Origin: Sphingopyxis witflariensis
Lineage (GTDB): Bacteria; Pseudomonadota; Alphaproteobacteria; Sphingomonadales; Sphingomonadaceae
DNA length: 64,000 nt
Direction of reading: 5' to 3'
NCBI RefSeq assembly: GCF_002205635.1
Contig: NZ_NISJ01000001.1
Coordinates: forward strand, 372,001 to 436,000
A program made the position numbers and the translations under genes. Every line of letters begins with the position of its first letter. The stretch's first letter is position 1. The notes beneath the pieces are model-generated. The model searched no databases and was not told the origin of the DNA. It worked only from the letters and a program-made list of their open reading frames with translations. Shown here piece by piece: positions 34,718 through 43,952 of the stretch.

Positions 34718-34726
34718 GCTCGCCTT

Positions 34727-35866
34727 CTAGCGTTTTGTCGCCTTTTCCGCACCAATTGCTTTCAGCACCTTAGCGCCCAGATCGAACATCCATTCCTGGT
34801 TCTTATAGTCACGATAGCTTTTTTTCGGCATCTCATGATAGCGCCGCAGTTCTTCGACGCCGATGCGCAATTTGCTCGCGATATATTCGAAATCATCGTC
34901 GATCGTAGCGGGGTCATATGCAGGCGAGATCAGCTTCTCCAACGCTTCCCCACGCGCCATCTGTCCGGTGAGGATTAGTGAAGAAAACTGGATGCGCCGC
35001 GTATCATACCCAAAGCGCGTCGGCAGCCAATAAGCTTCGAAAAACTTGGTGAAGCGGCTTTCGAAATGCTTCTGCGGATAGGCCTTCCAACCATATTCGC
35101 GGCTCAACGTCTCGATCGCCAGTTTCTTCGTATAAGGCAGAAGATCGAGCGGCTTGAACACCCTCACCCCGCGCGCGTAGCGCAGATAGAATTTGTGAAA
35201 AAGGATCGAGCTCGTCGGATAGGTCTTTAGCGGCCGGGTTCCGAACTGCCGATGAATATCGCGCAGTTGCGGCATGTCCGTGCCATAATAGAGCCAATCT
35301 TTGGGATTGCGCACACATTCGGTCGAGATATTCCCGCCGTTGAGAATCCATTTAACGCCATGCTTGTTCGCGAAATGATACAGCGTGGCGATGAAAGCAT
35401 GGTCTTGCGGAATGTCGAGGTGCGACACACCCGATTTGAAAAACGCCAACTGGAAATCGCGCATCTCTTCCCAGTTGATCACTTCGGTGTAGAGGTCGAG
35501 CCCCAGCCCGCCGACCAGGTTCTGGATATTGCTGACCGCGATGTCACTGTTCCACCCGCCGTCGACGTGAAAGACCAGCGGACGCAAGCCGAATTCCGTA
35601 ACCATCAAATGCAGCATATATGAGCTGTCGAGCCCGCCCGACATGCCGAGGATGGAATCGAACTGCTTGCCCTTGCCGCCCTCCTTGATCGTCGCCACGA
35701 CCTTTTCCACTTCGGCGCGACCGCGTTCATCGGGATGCCAATGCGGTACGACATCATCGTCGAAGGCATGGCAATGATCGCACACGCCAGCTTCGTCGAA
35801 CCGGATTTGGCTATCGCTGGTGTCCATCACGCAACGCGTGCAAACTTGGTAGGAGCGATGATTCAT
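34727..35866 (-). CDS. N-acetyl sugar amidotransferase, WbpG/WbuX family
   Basis: A 379-residue PP-loop ATPase that activates the N-acetyl oxygen of a nucleotide sugar so that ammonia can form an acetamidino group. Seen: zinc-finger-like CTRCVMDTSDSQIRFDEAGVCDHC at the N-terminus, the PP-loop LGMSGGLDSSYMLHL, and ILNGGNISTECVRNPKDW. Length and motifs match WbpG. It is followed directly by the HisH-like and HisF-like genes, completing the module. Probable sugars are FucNAc or ManNAc-type uronates; the locus has enzymes for either. Confidence 0.93.
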   Translation of the reverse strand: MNHRSYQVCTRCVMDTSDSQIRFDEAGVCDHCHAFDDDVVPHWHPDERGRAEVEKVVATIKEGGKGKQFDSILGMSGGLDSSYMLHLMVTEFGLRPLVFHVDGGWNSDIAVSNIQNLVGGLGLDLYTEVINWEEMRDFQLAFFKSGVSHLDIPQDHAFIATLYHFANKHGVKWILNGGNISTECVRNPKDWLYYGTDMPQLRDIHRQFGTRPLKTYPTSSILFHKFYLRYARGVRVFKPLDLLPYTKKLAIETLSREYGWKAYPQKHFESRFTKFFEAYWLPTRFGYDTRRIQFSSLILTGQMARGEALEKLISPAYDPATIDDDFEYIASKLRIGVEELRRYHEMPKKSYRDYKNQEWMFDLGAKVLKAIGAEKATKR

Positions 35867-35870
35867 GGTA

Positions 35871-37217
35871 TTACCTTAGAAGCGATGCAGAAATCGCGGC
35901 AGGATGCGGCACGGCCGGCCGAGAACGCAGCGGGAAACTTCCGCCACGATGATGGACGGTGCGGAGCGGTATGGCACGGGTTTGCGCCATGCTCATGATT
36001 AACGCCACCATGACCCAAATCTCTGGTGATTGTCCGATCGACCCCGATGTCATCGAAAGTGCGATCAATGCCGCCCCGGCAAGAGCAACCGAATAGCCAT
36101 ACGGTCCGAACCGCCCCGTGACCCCGTGCCATATGCCGCGCAGCATGATCAGAAGGCAGAAAAGATAAACCGATCCACCCACGACTCCAAGCGCCATGAA
36201 CGATTCCAGAAACACGTTATGCGCTAAAGCCGTGCCGTTCATAGTGATATAGCTGTACCCGATGATCGGTGATTTCTTGAAGTCACCCCACGCAGCCGCC
36301 GCGATATAGTCGCGCTCTTCGATAATACGCGAACCGCTGCCGTCGAACATCGTCCTGAAACGGTCGAAGGATGCAATCGTCAAATCACTAAAAAGTGCAA
36401 AGGCGACACCGCCGACAATCATTAGACCGAGATAGACCCAAACGCGTGGCCGGATTTTGAATTGTCCGATCGCACGGGAGTTCACTTTCAAAGCCGACGC
36501 AGCGACGAACATCAGTCCGAAAACGAACGCAACGACCGGGCCCCGCGACCCACCAAGCAGCATATTCGCGAGGCCTACGGCGAAAATACCGAGGTGAACC
36601 GCCTGAGAAAACAGCGTCATCCTGAAAAATACTGCGAAACGGCCAATAACGAAAAGCAAGAGCACGGCCCCCATCAGGCTGATCGTAATAGGATTGAGTA
36701 CCGAGGTCGCATCATCCTGACCGGTTACTTGAAAGCGATATGCAAGCGCATTTTCGGTTGCCAGATCCTGCGCCTGGATAGCAACGTAATAGAACAGCGC
36801 CAGATTTGTGAGGACAAGCATCCCAAAAAGCCATTTGTGCAGGACCTCCATGTCGTCCGCATCGAACGCAATCGCGATCGAAAGCACTGGAAGCACTGTT
36901 AGCCCGAAGAAATAGAGAAGAATATAACTGGGGCTGGCTAGCGGAGGGACGATACCAAGCCCAACCACGTCATAAAGCAGCCGGATCCCGAACAGACCAA
37001 ACAGCAAAAACAGTGGAAGCACGGTCGACGTGATGGACCGCCTCTGGGAGGCGGCAGCAAGGAGCGCCACGCCGAAAACCGCAGTAATCAGGCCCTTGAT
37101 TGCGTAGTTGAACAGGCCGAGCCCCTCGACGGGCACCCCAATCACCAGCAGCAGCACCGTAGTGAACGGATAGCTAAAAGCCAAAACAGCCATAGAGGGG
37201 ATATAAAATTTACGCAT
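35871..37217 (-). CDS. O-antigen polymerase/ligase-like membrane protein (candidate Wzy)
   Basis: A 448-residue inner-membrane protein with about ten to twelve hydrophobic segments. A large periplasmic loop around residues 290-330 (SGSRIIEERDYIAAAAWGDF, then GYSYITMNGTALAHNVFLE) contains the GxxH-N pattern of the Wzy_C/O-antigen ligase family. It is flanked by the flippase and the WbpG-like gene, which favours polymerase over ligase. The start ATG at 37217 overlaps an upstream stop in another frame (ATGCGTAA). Confidence 0.82.
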   Translation of the reverse strand: MRKFYIPSMAVLAFSYPFTTVLLLVIGVPVEGLGLFNYAIKGLITAVFGVALLAAASQRRSITSTVLPLFLLFGLFGIRLLYDVVGLGIVPPLASPSYILLYFFGLTVLPVLSIAIAFDADDMEVLHKWLFGMLVLTNLALFYYVAIQAQDLATENALAYRFQVTGQDDATSVLNPITISLMGAVLLLFVIGRFAVFFRMTLFSQAVHLGIFAVGLANMLLGGSRGPVVAFVFGLMFVAASALKVNSRAIGQFKIRPRVWVYLGLMIVGGVAFALFSDLTIASFDRFRTMFDGSGSRIIEERDYIAAAAWGDFKKSPIIGYSYITMNGTALAHNVFLESFMALGVVGGSVYLFCLLIMLRGIWHGVTGRFGPYGYSVALAGAALIALSMTSGSIGQSPEIWVMVALIMSMAQTRAIPLRTVHHRGGSFPLRSRPAVPHPAAISASLLR

Positions 37218-37335
37218 CGCTTGACATACTCTTCAGCGCTTCGATTGCCTCATCAACATGGCAAGCCGCTGCCCTGCACTCCCACGGCCGCTACCCGCCC
37301 GCCAGCGTCCGCGCAAGTCCATTGTCTCCGCGGCC

Positions 37336-38832
37336 TCATCCGTGATTGGCCTCCAAATCCCCGAATGGCCACCGCATCCGGAACGCCGCAACTGCGACAA
37401 GCCCCGTACCCGCAAGAGCGAGAGCCAAGGCACAGCCAAGAAATAGAAACATCCCTAACCGGGTCGAGCTCAACGGAGCGGCGAAACGTTCAAATGCCAA
37501 GGCGATCGCAATGGCGGCGACCGCCGGCACCAAGAGCAATTGAAGATATGTCCGCACGATACCAAAATTGAGAAACCGGCGATCGACGAGCGCGTGGAAC
37601 GCCATCGAAACCGAAAACTGGATAGCGAAAAATAGCGCAGCAGCGCCCACCGCTCCGAAGTGACCGACGACCAGCCAATAACCAGGTATTGAAACACACA
37701 AAGACGCGAGACCGAGAACGTTGTTAAAGCGCGTATAGCCGTTGGCTAGAGCCACACTGTACGTTAGCGAAGACATCGCCAGGAACGAATAAGATGCGAT
37801 TACCCACGGCACAAACGGGGCCGCATTTTTCGCCACATTGGAATTTCCAGTCCATCCCATCACGACCATTTCCGCATTAACCGCGATCGTTGCCATCACA
37901 GGAAAAACTAGCACCGCGACCAACATTGCAGTCCGTAAATAGAGATCGCGCGCACCGTCGCCATTGCCTTCCGAAAACCACGCCGTCAGGCGCGGCTGAA
38001 TGGCGGCCTGAAATGGCGAGGCAATGGCGATCATACCTGTGCCCAACGCGATAGCGATATTATAATAGCCAAGATATTCCAGATCGAGCAGGCGGCTAAG
38101 CACTATACGATCGAGCTGCGTGTTTACCAAAGCGACGATTGCGATAAGGAAGATGCCAGCCGCAAATCCGCGTATTCGCGCCAGCGTATCCCAATCGACG
38201 AACGGAACCTGAGCCGGTCGCCATGGCGCCAATACGCGGTTCAGTCGCCATTGCGCGACAAGCAGAAGCAGCAAGGTGGCGACCAACTGACAGAAAAAGA
38301 AAACAGAAAGTGTCGGCCATAACATCAGAGGAAGCAGAACCAGTCCGTTACGCGCCGCTCCCCAGGCAATATTGAAAATATTGGCTTCCACTTGCCGCTC
38401 GAGCCCCATCATCGCGCTGACGTAATAGCGGAAAAGCAGCTGCAGCCCCGCTTCGCAGGCGACGATTTTCAGGCACAATGCGATCAACTCACGGTCGATG
38501 GGTGTTTCATTGATAAAACTCACCGCGATGGGGCGCGCGAACAGCAACCCTGCGGCTCCGCAGACAAAAAGCACGAGAACATAGATTTTTTCGAACGCAC
38601 GAAAGCTGCGGAACTTTTCCTGCGCTGACAAATCCCTGCGCGCTATTTCGCGCATGATTGACACCGAGAGGCCTAGGTCGAGAACCATAAGCATCCCCGA
38701 AACAATCAGTGCGAAGGAAATCACACCATAATTGTCAATTCCAAGGATGGATATATAGAGTGGTATAAATATAAAATTGGAAATAGCTGACCAAAATCGA
38801 CCAAAAATATTTGCAATTACATTTCTATTCAT
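37336..38832 (-). CDS. wzx: Polysaccharide flippase, Wzx family
   Basis: A 498-residue MATE/MOP-superfamily membrane protein with about 12-14 helices. The N-terminus NVIANIFGRFWSAISNFIFIP followed by GIDNYGVISFALIVSGMLMVLDLGLS is typical of Wzx. It would move undecaprenyl-linked repeat units across the inner membrane. It overlaps the stop of the upstream acyltransferase gene by 8 bases. The 118 bp between its stop and the polymerase gene contain no intact gene. Confidence 0.9.
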   Translation of the reverse strand: MNRNVIANIFGRFWSAISNFIFIPLYISILGIDNYGVISFALIVSGMLMVLDLGLSVSIMREIARRDLSAQEKFRSFRAFEKIYVLVLFVCGAAGLLFARPIAVSFINETPIDRELIALCLKIVACEAGLQLLFRYYVSAMMGLERQVEANIFNIAWGAARNGLVLLPLMLWPTLSVFFFCQLVATLLLLLVAQWRLNRVLAPWRPAQVPFVDWDTLARIRGFAAGIFLIAIVALVNTQLDRIVLSRLLDLEYLGYYNIAIALGTGMIAIASPFQAAIQPRLTAWFSEGNGDGARDLYLRTAMLVAVLVFPVMATIAVNAEMVVMGWTGNSNVAKNAAPFVPWVIASYSFLAMSSLTYSVALANGYTRFNNVLGLASLCVSIPGYWLVVGHFGAVGAAALFFAIQFSVSMAFHALVDRRFLNFGIVRTYLQLLLVPAVAAIAIALAFERFAAPLSSTRLGMFLFLGCALALALAGTGLVAVAAFRMRWPFGDLEANHG

Positions 38833-39340
38833 CTCCTATCCGGCTCTTGATAACTTTAGCCGGAACCCCTCCCACAATAGAATAGGGAGGGATGTCACGA
38901 TTCACATAACTGTTCGCGCCGATGATAGACCCTTTTCCGACCCGGACACCCTTGCCGATGGTGACATTGGCACCAATCCAGACGTCGTCTTCAATATGGA
39001 CCGCCGCCTCGACATTGGCCTGTTGCACCATCGGGATATCTAGACTGGCAATGCCATGATCGAATGCGACAATCACCACATTGGGCGCGATCATGACGTC
39101 CCGCCCGATGAAAACCCCTGCGTCCCAACCGCCGATGGAGCCATTCTGAGCAATCGAGCTGCCCGCGCCCATCTCCAGCAACCCACGCACTCTAATGTTC
39201 GGCGACAAAGAAGCCCTCTTGGCGATCCGGCAACCGTGACGGTTATAGTAGTTGACACGGAACTTGCTGAATTCGTCGGGCAATCCGATGATAAATTCGC
39301 GGAACAGTGATTGCAGGGCCAGCAGGATTTTTCCCATCAC
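38825..39340 (-). CDS. Hexapeptide-repeat acyltransferase
   Basis: A 171-residue left-handed beta-helix acyltransferase of the WbbJ/LacA type: repeated isoleucine hexapeptides (AAVHIEDDVWIGANVTIGKG, then VRVGKGSIIGANSYVNRDIP), catalytic-type His in IVAFDHGIAS, and the closing YSIVGGVPAKVIKSRIG. It probably O-acetylates a sugar of the repeat unit. Start is MMGK, at 39340 or 39337. It lies nine bases downstream of a family 2 glycosyltransferase. Confidence 0.9.
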   Translation of the reverse strand: MMGKILLALQSLFREFIIGLPDEFSKFRVNYYNRHGCRIAKRASLSPNIRVRGLLEMGAGSSIAQNGSIGGWDAGVFIGRDVMIAPNVVIVAFDHGIASLDIPMVQQANVEAAVHIEDDVWIGANVTIGKGVRVGKGSIIGANSYVNRDIPPYSIVGGVPAKVIKSRIGDE

Positions 39341-39349
39341 GCTTCCCTC

Positions 39350-40498
39350 TCAATTCAATCTGGCGCGAACCGCACCGATCGCATCCGCAATGGATGCAGC
39401 TTCGATCGCAGCACTCTCGGGGAAGAAGCGCACCAGCAGATTGTTCCGAAATTGCACCGCGCGTTTCGCGGTGATGACCAGTGCATAATAGATCATCTGC
39501 GGAACGAGCGTCACCGGTCGCTCGTGCGTATGACGCATCGCATCCCGAATATCCTTTGCGTAAGACCGTTCGAAGATGAAACAAGCGCTATAAAGACACG
39601 CATCGCCAGGCACGCCGAGCGCTGTCGCCCCCGTCCGATTGATCGCGCTGCGCAGCGACTGCGCGTAGATAGTAGGCCCCGACCAGAAAAAGGGGATTTG
39701 CGAATACCATGTCTGCGCCGTATCGGCAGGGAGATGCTTTTGCTCGGCAATCGAACCGCGGTGCTCGCGCATCGTTCCTCGCCCCGCCCCGCTGCTTCGG
39801 CTGTGGCCGGCAATGATCAAGGGGCGTTCGACATGACGGCACCGCTTAACAAAAGCCGCGATCCCGATAGCATTCGCCATATCGGGGCTGGCGCCTGGAA
39901 AGTAGCTTCCGGTTCGATTTTCGACGGCGGCGAGCACTGCGCGACTGACAAAACCCTGATAAACACAGGGCAATCCCTCGAGTCCCAGCGCCCCGCTCCG
40001 AGCAACGACGCGGCGCGCGTCGGCGAGGATATCGGCACGGCCGCGACCGGTGAGTATCCGTCGCCGATAGAGTTTTCCACCGAGCCCACTAATGCTGCGA
40101 TGGGTGATGTCAGGCCATGTATAAAGAAGAACCGCGCCCATCACAGCATCGGCCCCTTCTCTCTTAGCGGCCGCCATTTCGTCCAGCGCCTCATCCAGCA
40201 TAATTCCGTCATCGTCGCCAAGCATGCACACATAGTCGCCTGAACAGGCTCGAACCGCCGCGTCGCAATTGTCGACCACCGAAATCCATCCGTTGGTATA
40301 GGCGTAATGGACGCGCGTATCGTTCAGCTCGGCAACATAAGCAGCCAGTTGATCGTCATCGGAATTATCCTGCAGGATGATTTCAAAATCCCGCCGGTCC
40401 GACCGCAACAGTTCATCGACCAGGTTGATCAGATAGGGCTGACGGTTTTTCGTCGGAATGGCGATGGACAACAGGATGTCGCTATTCTGCGACGCCAT
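39350..40498 (-). CDS. Glycosyltransferase family 2
   Basis: A 382-residue GT-A enzyme with LLSIAIPTKNRQPYLINLVDELL at the N-terminus, FEIILQDNSDDD and the metal-binding CMLGDDDGIM. ATG 40498 is preferred because AAGGA lies six bases upstream; a GTG at 40531 extends it by 11 residues. The long C-terminal part includes amphipathic segments. Acceptor and donor unknown. It follows the CapE-like dehydratase gene by 29 bases in the minus-strand operon. Confidence 0.9.
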   Translation of the reverse strand: MASQNSDILLSIAIPTKNRQPYLINLVDELLRSDRRDFEIILQDNSDDDQLAAYVAELNDTRVHYAYTNGWISVVDNCDAAVRACSGDYVCMLGDDDGIMLDEALDEMAAAKREGADAVMGAVLLYTWPDITHRSISGLGGKLYRRRILTGRGRADILADARRVVARSGALGLEGLPCVYQGFVSRAVLAAVENRTGSYFPGASPDMANAIGIAAFVKRCRHVERPLIIAGHSRSSGAGRGTMREHRGSIAEQKHLPADTAQTWYSQIPFFWSGPTIYAQSLRSAINRTGATALGVPGDACLYSACFIFERSYAKDIRDAMRHTHERPVTLVPQMIYYALVITAKRAVQFRNNLLVRFFPESAAIEAASIADAIGAVRARLN

Positions 40499-40527
40499 AG
40501 AAAAATCCTTCACGGTGCGGCTCAAAA

Positions 40528-41541
40528 TCACTCTTCACCAAGCTCCTGGCGCACATAGGACAGCGACCGCATCAGTTCCATCGTCTCCTCCACTGACAAT
40601 TGCTGCGTGTTGTGTGATGTATAGTCATCGACCACATTGGCCTCGACATTCCCTTCGCTGATGAACAGTTCGTAGTTGAGATCGCGATTATCGGCAGGAA
40701 TCCGGTAATAGCGGCCAAGGTCCTCGGATTTTGCCATTTCCTCGCGCGATACGAGCGTTTCATATAGCTTCTCACCGTGACGCGTGCCCATGATCTCGAT
40801 CGGCGCATCCGACCGGAACAACGTCTTCAACGCGGCGCTCAGATTTTCGAGACTGCACGCCGGCGCTTTCTGGACAAAGATATCGCCCTGATTGCCGTTG
40901 GCGAAAGCGTGGAGAACAAGATCCACCGATTCATCTAGCGACATCATGAAGCGCGTCATGCGCGTGTCCGTCACGCGCAGCGGCCTACCGGCCTTAATTT
41001 TCTCGATAAACAGCGGGATCACCGATCCGCGCGACGCCATGACATTGCCATAGCGAGTCGCGCACATCACCGGGCCTCCGGGGGGCGTTGCAAGCGCGCG
41101 GGCGATCAAGATTTTTTCCGCCATCGCCTTGGAAATACCCATGGCGTTGATCGGATAAACCGCCTTGTCGGTGCTGAGCAGAACCAAGCGCTCAACGCCA
41201 TTCTTAATAGCTGCACGCGCGACATTTTCGGTTCCGACGATATTCGTGCGGACGGCCTCCATCGGGTAGAATTCGCAGGACGGAACCTGCTTCAACGCCG
41301 CCGCGTGAAACACATAATCGACGCCCTGCATCGCGTTGTCGATCGAATCGAAATCACGCACGTCCCCCAGAACAAAGGATACTTTGTTACTGCGCAGTTT
41401 GATTCGAAGATCTTCCTGCTTTTTTTCATCACGGCTGAATATCACGATCCGGGCGACGTCGGTTGCGAGGAATCGGCCCAATACCGTCTTACCGAACGAT
41501 CCCGTTCCGCCGGTAATCATCAACGTCTTATCTTTGAACAT
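40528..41541 (-). CDS. UDP-GlcNAc 4,6-dehydratase/5-epimerase, CapE/FnlA/WbjB type
   Basis: A 337-residue SDR enzyme that makes UDP-2-acetamido-2,6-dideoxy-L-arabino-hexos-4-ulose, the first step to UDP-L-FucNAc or L-QuiNAc. Seen: LMITGGTGSFGKTVLGRFL, VIFSRDEKKQEDLRIKL, FHAAALKQVPSCEFYPMEAV, STDKAVYPINAMGISKAMAE (Met in the Tyr position, as in this class), and RYGNVMASRGSVIPLF. ATG 41541 has GGAG five bases upstream; the frame opens at 41565. Dedicated FnlB reductase and FnlC epimerase partners are not adjacent. Confidence 0.92.
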   Translation of the reverse strand: MFKDKTLMITGGTGSFGKTVLGRFLATDVARIVIFSRDEKKQEDLRIKLRSNKVSFVLGDVRDFDSIDNAMQGVDYVFHAAALKQVPSCEFYPMEAVRTNIVGTENVARAAIKNGVERLVLLSTDKAVYPINAMGISKAMAEKILIARALATPPGGPVMCATRYGNVMASRGSVIPLFIEKIKAGRPLRVTDTRMTRFMMSLDESVDLVLHAFANGNQGDIFVQKAPACSLENLSAALKTLFRSDAPIEIMGTRHGEKLYETLVSREEMAKSEDLGRYYRIPADNRDLNYELFISEGNVEANVVDDYTSHNTQQLSVEETMELMRSLSYVRQELGEE

Positions 41542-41651
41542 GAAAACTCCGTAGTCGTAGATCAAGCTGGTTTACACAGAAGCGTCGTACCGATTAATCA
41601 ATCATCGGGCGCCCCGACGGGATGCTTTTCAAAGCTGGCCCCCTAGCGCAA

Positions 41652-42767
41652 TCATGCCCGCCGCGCGCCAGATATTGTGTCAACGATTCGCCGCCGTTCT
41701 GCCGACCCCACCCACCAGCCGACAGGCACCGCTAAAACACGGTCCATAAACCATTCGGTACCGGGTAACGCCCCAGCCCGGCTCGCGAAACCGGAATAAA
41801 CATGATTGGGCTGATGTAGCTTGGAACAGCCGACCCCCTGCTCTTTCAAAGCCTTGAGCATATCGTCGCGTGCTTCGCAAAGCAGCAACATCGCCCAAAA
41901 GGCCGGAGTGGCACCGCTCAACGGTTGGACAGCAGCGACGCCCGGCACCCCGGCGAGCGCAAGCGTGATCGCTTCCACATTCGCGCGAATGGCCCGCTGC
42001 CGCGTGTCCAGCTGCGCCAGATTGTGCCGCGCCAATGCCGCGTTGACATTCGGCAGCGTCGCCGCGAAGCCTATTTCTGAAATGTCGGCCTGCGGATCGA
42101 TTTCACCTAGCGGATCACGGAAACGCCCCTGATCGATCCCGAAACGCCGCAACTTTCGCGCGGCTGCGGCGGCGTCTTTGTCGCGGCACAACAACGCCGC
42201 CCCTTCGATCGCATTGACTTGACGGTTGGCATAGAAGGAAAAGATCGCAAAATCGCCGATCGATCCTGCGCCCGCTCCACCGGGCAAGCGCGCGCCCAAT
42301 GCATTATTGGCATCTTCGATCAGGGTCAGACCTGCTTCATCGCAAAGCCTCCGCAGCGCCGCAGTATCGGCGGGGTAGCCTGCCACATGATATACAATGA
42401 GGGCACGCGTTGCTGCAGTGACCTTCGACCTCGCGTCATCGACATCCATCGTCGCCGTCGCGGTATCGATATCGACCCAAACGGCGGTGGCACCGATGTG
42501 GCGGATCGCACTGTTCGATGAGAGACAATTGTACGACAGCGTCAACACCTCGTCACCCGGGCCGACACCCGACAGACGTAACGCCAATTCGATCGCCTGC
42601 GTCATATCGCTCACCGCGACGACGGGCGCCCCTCCGTGCCGGGCCGACATCTCGCTTTCCAACGCACCCACGTGCGACCCCGCCGCCAGCTGGCCGGATA
42701 CCAGCGCCGGTGCCATTGCCGCAATCGCAGCTCCATCAACGCGACAATCGAACAGGGGAATCGCCAT
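41652..42767 (-). CDS. DegT/DnrJ/EryC1/StrS-fold protein lacking the catalytic lysine
   Basis: A 371-residue PLP-fold protein of the sugar aminotransferase family with degraded active-site motifs. The Schiff-base Lys is replaced by Arg182 (AIFSFYANRQVNAIEGA; the active sister has Lys in FSLQAIKHMTTVDGG). The SSGT phosphate-binding motif reads SDMTQ at 53-57, and the usual ED-A-H reads EDANNALGA. The overall fold signals are intact (GDEVLTLSYNCLSSNSAI, PNVNAALARHNLAQLD). It lies two bases downstream of a paralogue with a normal active site and shares unusual C-terminal motifs (SKLHQPNH, GWWVGSAERRRI). A partner or regulatory subunit, or a lysine-independent enzyme, is likely. Confidence 0.85.
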   Translation of the reverse strand: MAIPLFDCRVDGAAIAAMAPALVSGQLAAGSHVGALESEMSARHGGAPVVAVSDMTQAIELALRLSGVGPGDEVLTLSYNCLSSNSAIRHIGATAVWVDIDTATATMDVDDARSKVTAATRALIVYHVAGYPADTAALRRLCDEAGLTLIEDANNALGARLPGGAGAGSIGDFAIFSFYANRQVNAIEGAALLCRDKDAAAAARKLRRFGIDQGRFRDPLGEIDPQADISEIGFAATLPNVNAALARHNLAQLDTRQRAIRANVEAITLALAGVPGVAAVQPLSGATPAFWAMLLLCEARDDMLKALKEQGVGCSKLHQPNHVYSGFASRAGALPGTEWFMDRVLAVPVGWWVGSAERRRIVDTISGARRA

Positions 42768-42769
42768 CT

Positions 42770-43876
42770 CTAGCCCTTCGCCAGCGCATCGATGATCCGT
42801 TGCCGATCTTCATCGCCGACCCACCAGCCAGACGGTATATGAACCAGCCGCTGGTAAAAGCTGTCGAGCCCCGGCATCGGTCCGGCAAAAGGCGCAAATG
42901 CAGAATGAAAATGGTTCGGCCGATGCAGCTTTGACGCGCTGACACCGATCGCCGCAAGGCACTGCTCCACCTCATCCGAATTATCGGCTAGCAACGTGTA
43001 TATCCAGTAGCTCGGGTTGGCTTCGGCTAGGACAACGGCCGGCTTAATGCCCGCGATTGCGGCAAGCTCGCGATCGAAAAAGCGGCCGTTGTTGCAGTGG
43101 CGCGCGATCAGGCCGTCGATATGATCCAGTTGTTGCAGGCCAATCGTTGCCGTGACATTGCTCATATTATATTTGAAGCCCGGACGCTTTATGTCGACCT
43201 CCGTGCGGGGGACTCCTTTTGTCAGGCCGAACCAGCGCAACTGCTTCGCAAGCAAGGTCTGCGCGGGGTCGCGCAGACCCAAAATACCGCCATCGACCGT
43301 GGTCATATGCTTGATCGCCTGAAGCGAAAAAATGGCGGAATCACCGATGGTCCCGATCGGCTTTCCGGCGTAGCGCGCACCGAGCGCATGCGCACAATCC
43401 TCAATCAGGCCGATCTCATGCCGATCCGCGATCGCACGCAGCGCAGCCAGATCCGCCGGGTAGCCGGCATAGTGCACCACGCAGATCGCAGCCGTTCGCT
43501 CCGTCACCGCAGCCTGAACGGCGGCCGGTGATAGATTGCCCGTATCGGGGTCGACGTCGGCAAATACGGGCGTTGCCCCGGTTTGCATGATGACCGTGTT
43601 CGTCGGCTCCGCGGTCATCGACGTCGTGATGACCTCACGCCCCGGCCCCGCGCCCGAGAGCAACAGCGCCACATGCAGCGCACCGGTCCCGCTGCTTGTC
43701 GCAAGTGCCCGCGGCAATCCGAATTGTTCGCCAAAGCGGCGCTCGAATTCATAAACGGCTTCACCCTCCCCGATCATGCCGCTGTACAGCACCTCTTCCA
43801 GAGCCGGCATAAGCCGTTCCCGCGGCGGCATGGCGACTTTGACGAGGGGCAAAGGCGACGAGACCGAACTGGTCAT
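42770..43876 (-). CDS. DegT/DnrJ/EryC1/StrS aminotransferase
   Basis: A 368-residue PLP-dependent sugar aminotransferase with intact landmarks: TSSGTGALHVAL at 60-71, IEDCAHALGA at 158-167, and Schiff-base Lys189 in FSLQAIKHMTTVDGGIL. It would convert a 4-keto (or 3-keto) nucleotide sugar to an amino sugar, possibly the product of the CapE-like enzyme two genes downstream. The C-terminus (SKLHRPNHFHSAF, SGWWVGDEDRQRI) closely resembles the lysine-less neighbour. The two genes are separated by two bases, so equal production is likely. Confidence 0.9.
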   Translation of the reverse strand: MTSSVSSPLPLVKVAMPPRERLMPALEEVLYSGMIGEGEAVYEFERRFGEQFGLPRALATSSGTGALHVALLLSGAGPGREVITTSMTAEPTNTVIMQTGATPVFADVDPDTGNLSPAAVQAAVTERTAAICVVHYAGYPADLAALRAIADRHEIGLIEDCAHALGARYAGKPIGTIGDSAIFSLQAIKHMTTVDGGILGLRDPAQTLLAKQLRWFGLTKGVPRTEVDIKRPGFKYNMSNVTATIGLQQLDHIDGLIARHCNNGRFFDRELAAIAGIKPAVVLAEANPSYWIYTLLADNSDEVEQCLAAIGVSASKLHRPNHFHSAFAPFAGPMPGLDSFYQRLVHIPSGWWVGDEDRQRIIDALAKG

Positions 43877-43952
43877 AGTGAATCAGCTTTCCAACTTCCG
43901 CACGGCCCGGATGCGATGGCCCGGGCCGCTACGATGCGTCGCGATAGACGAG

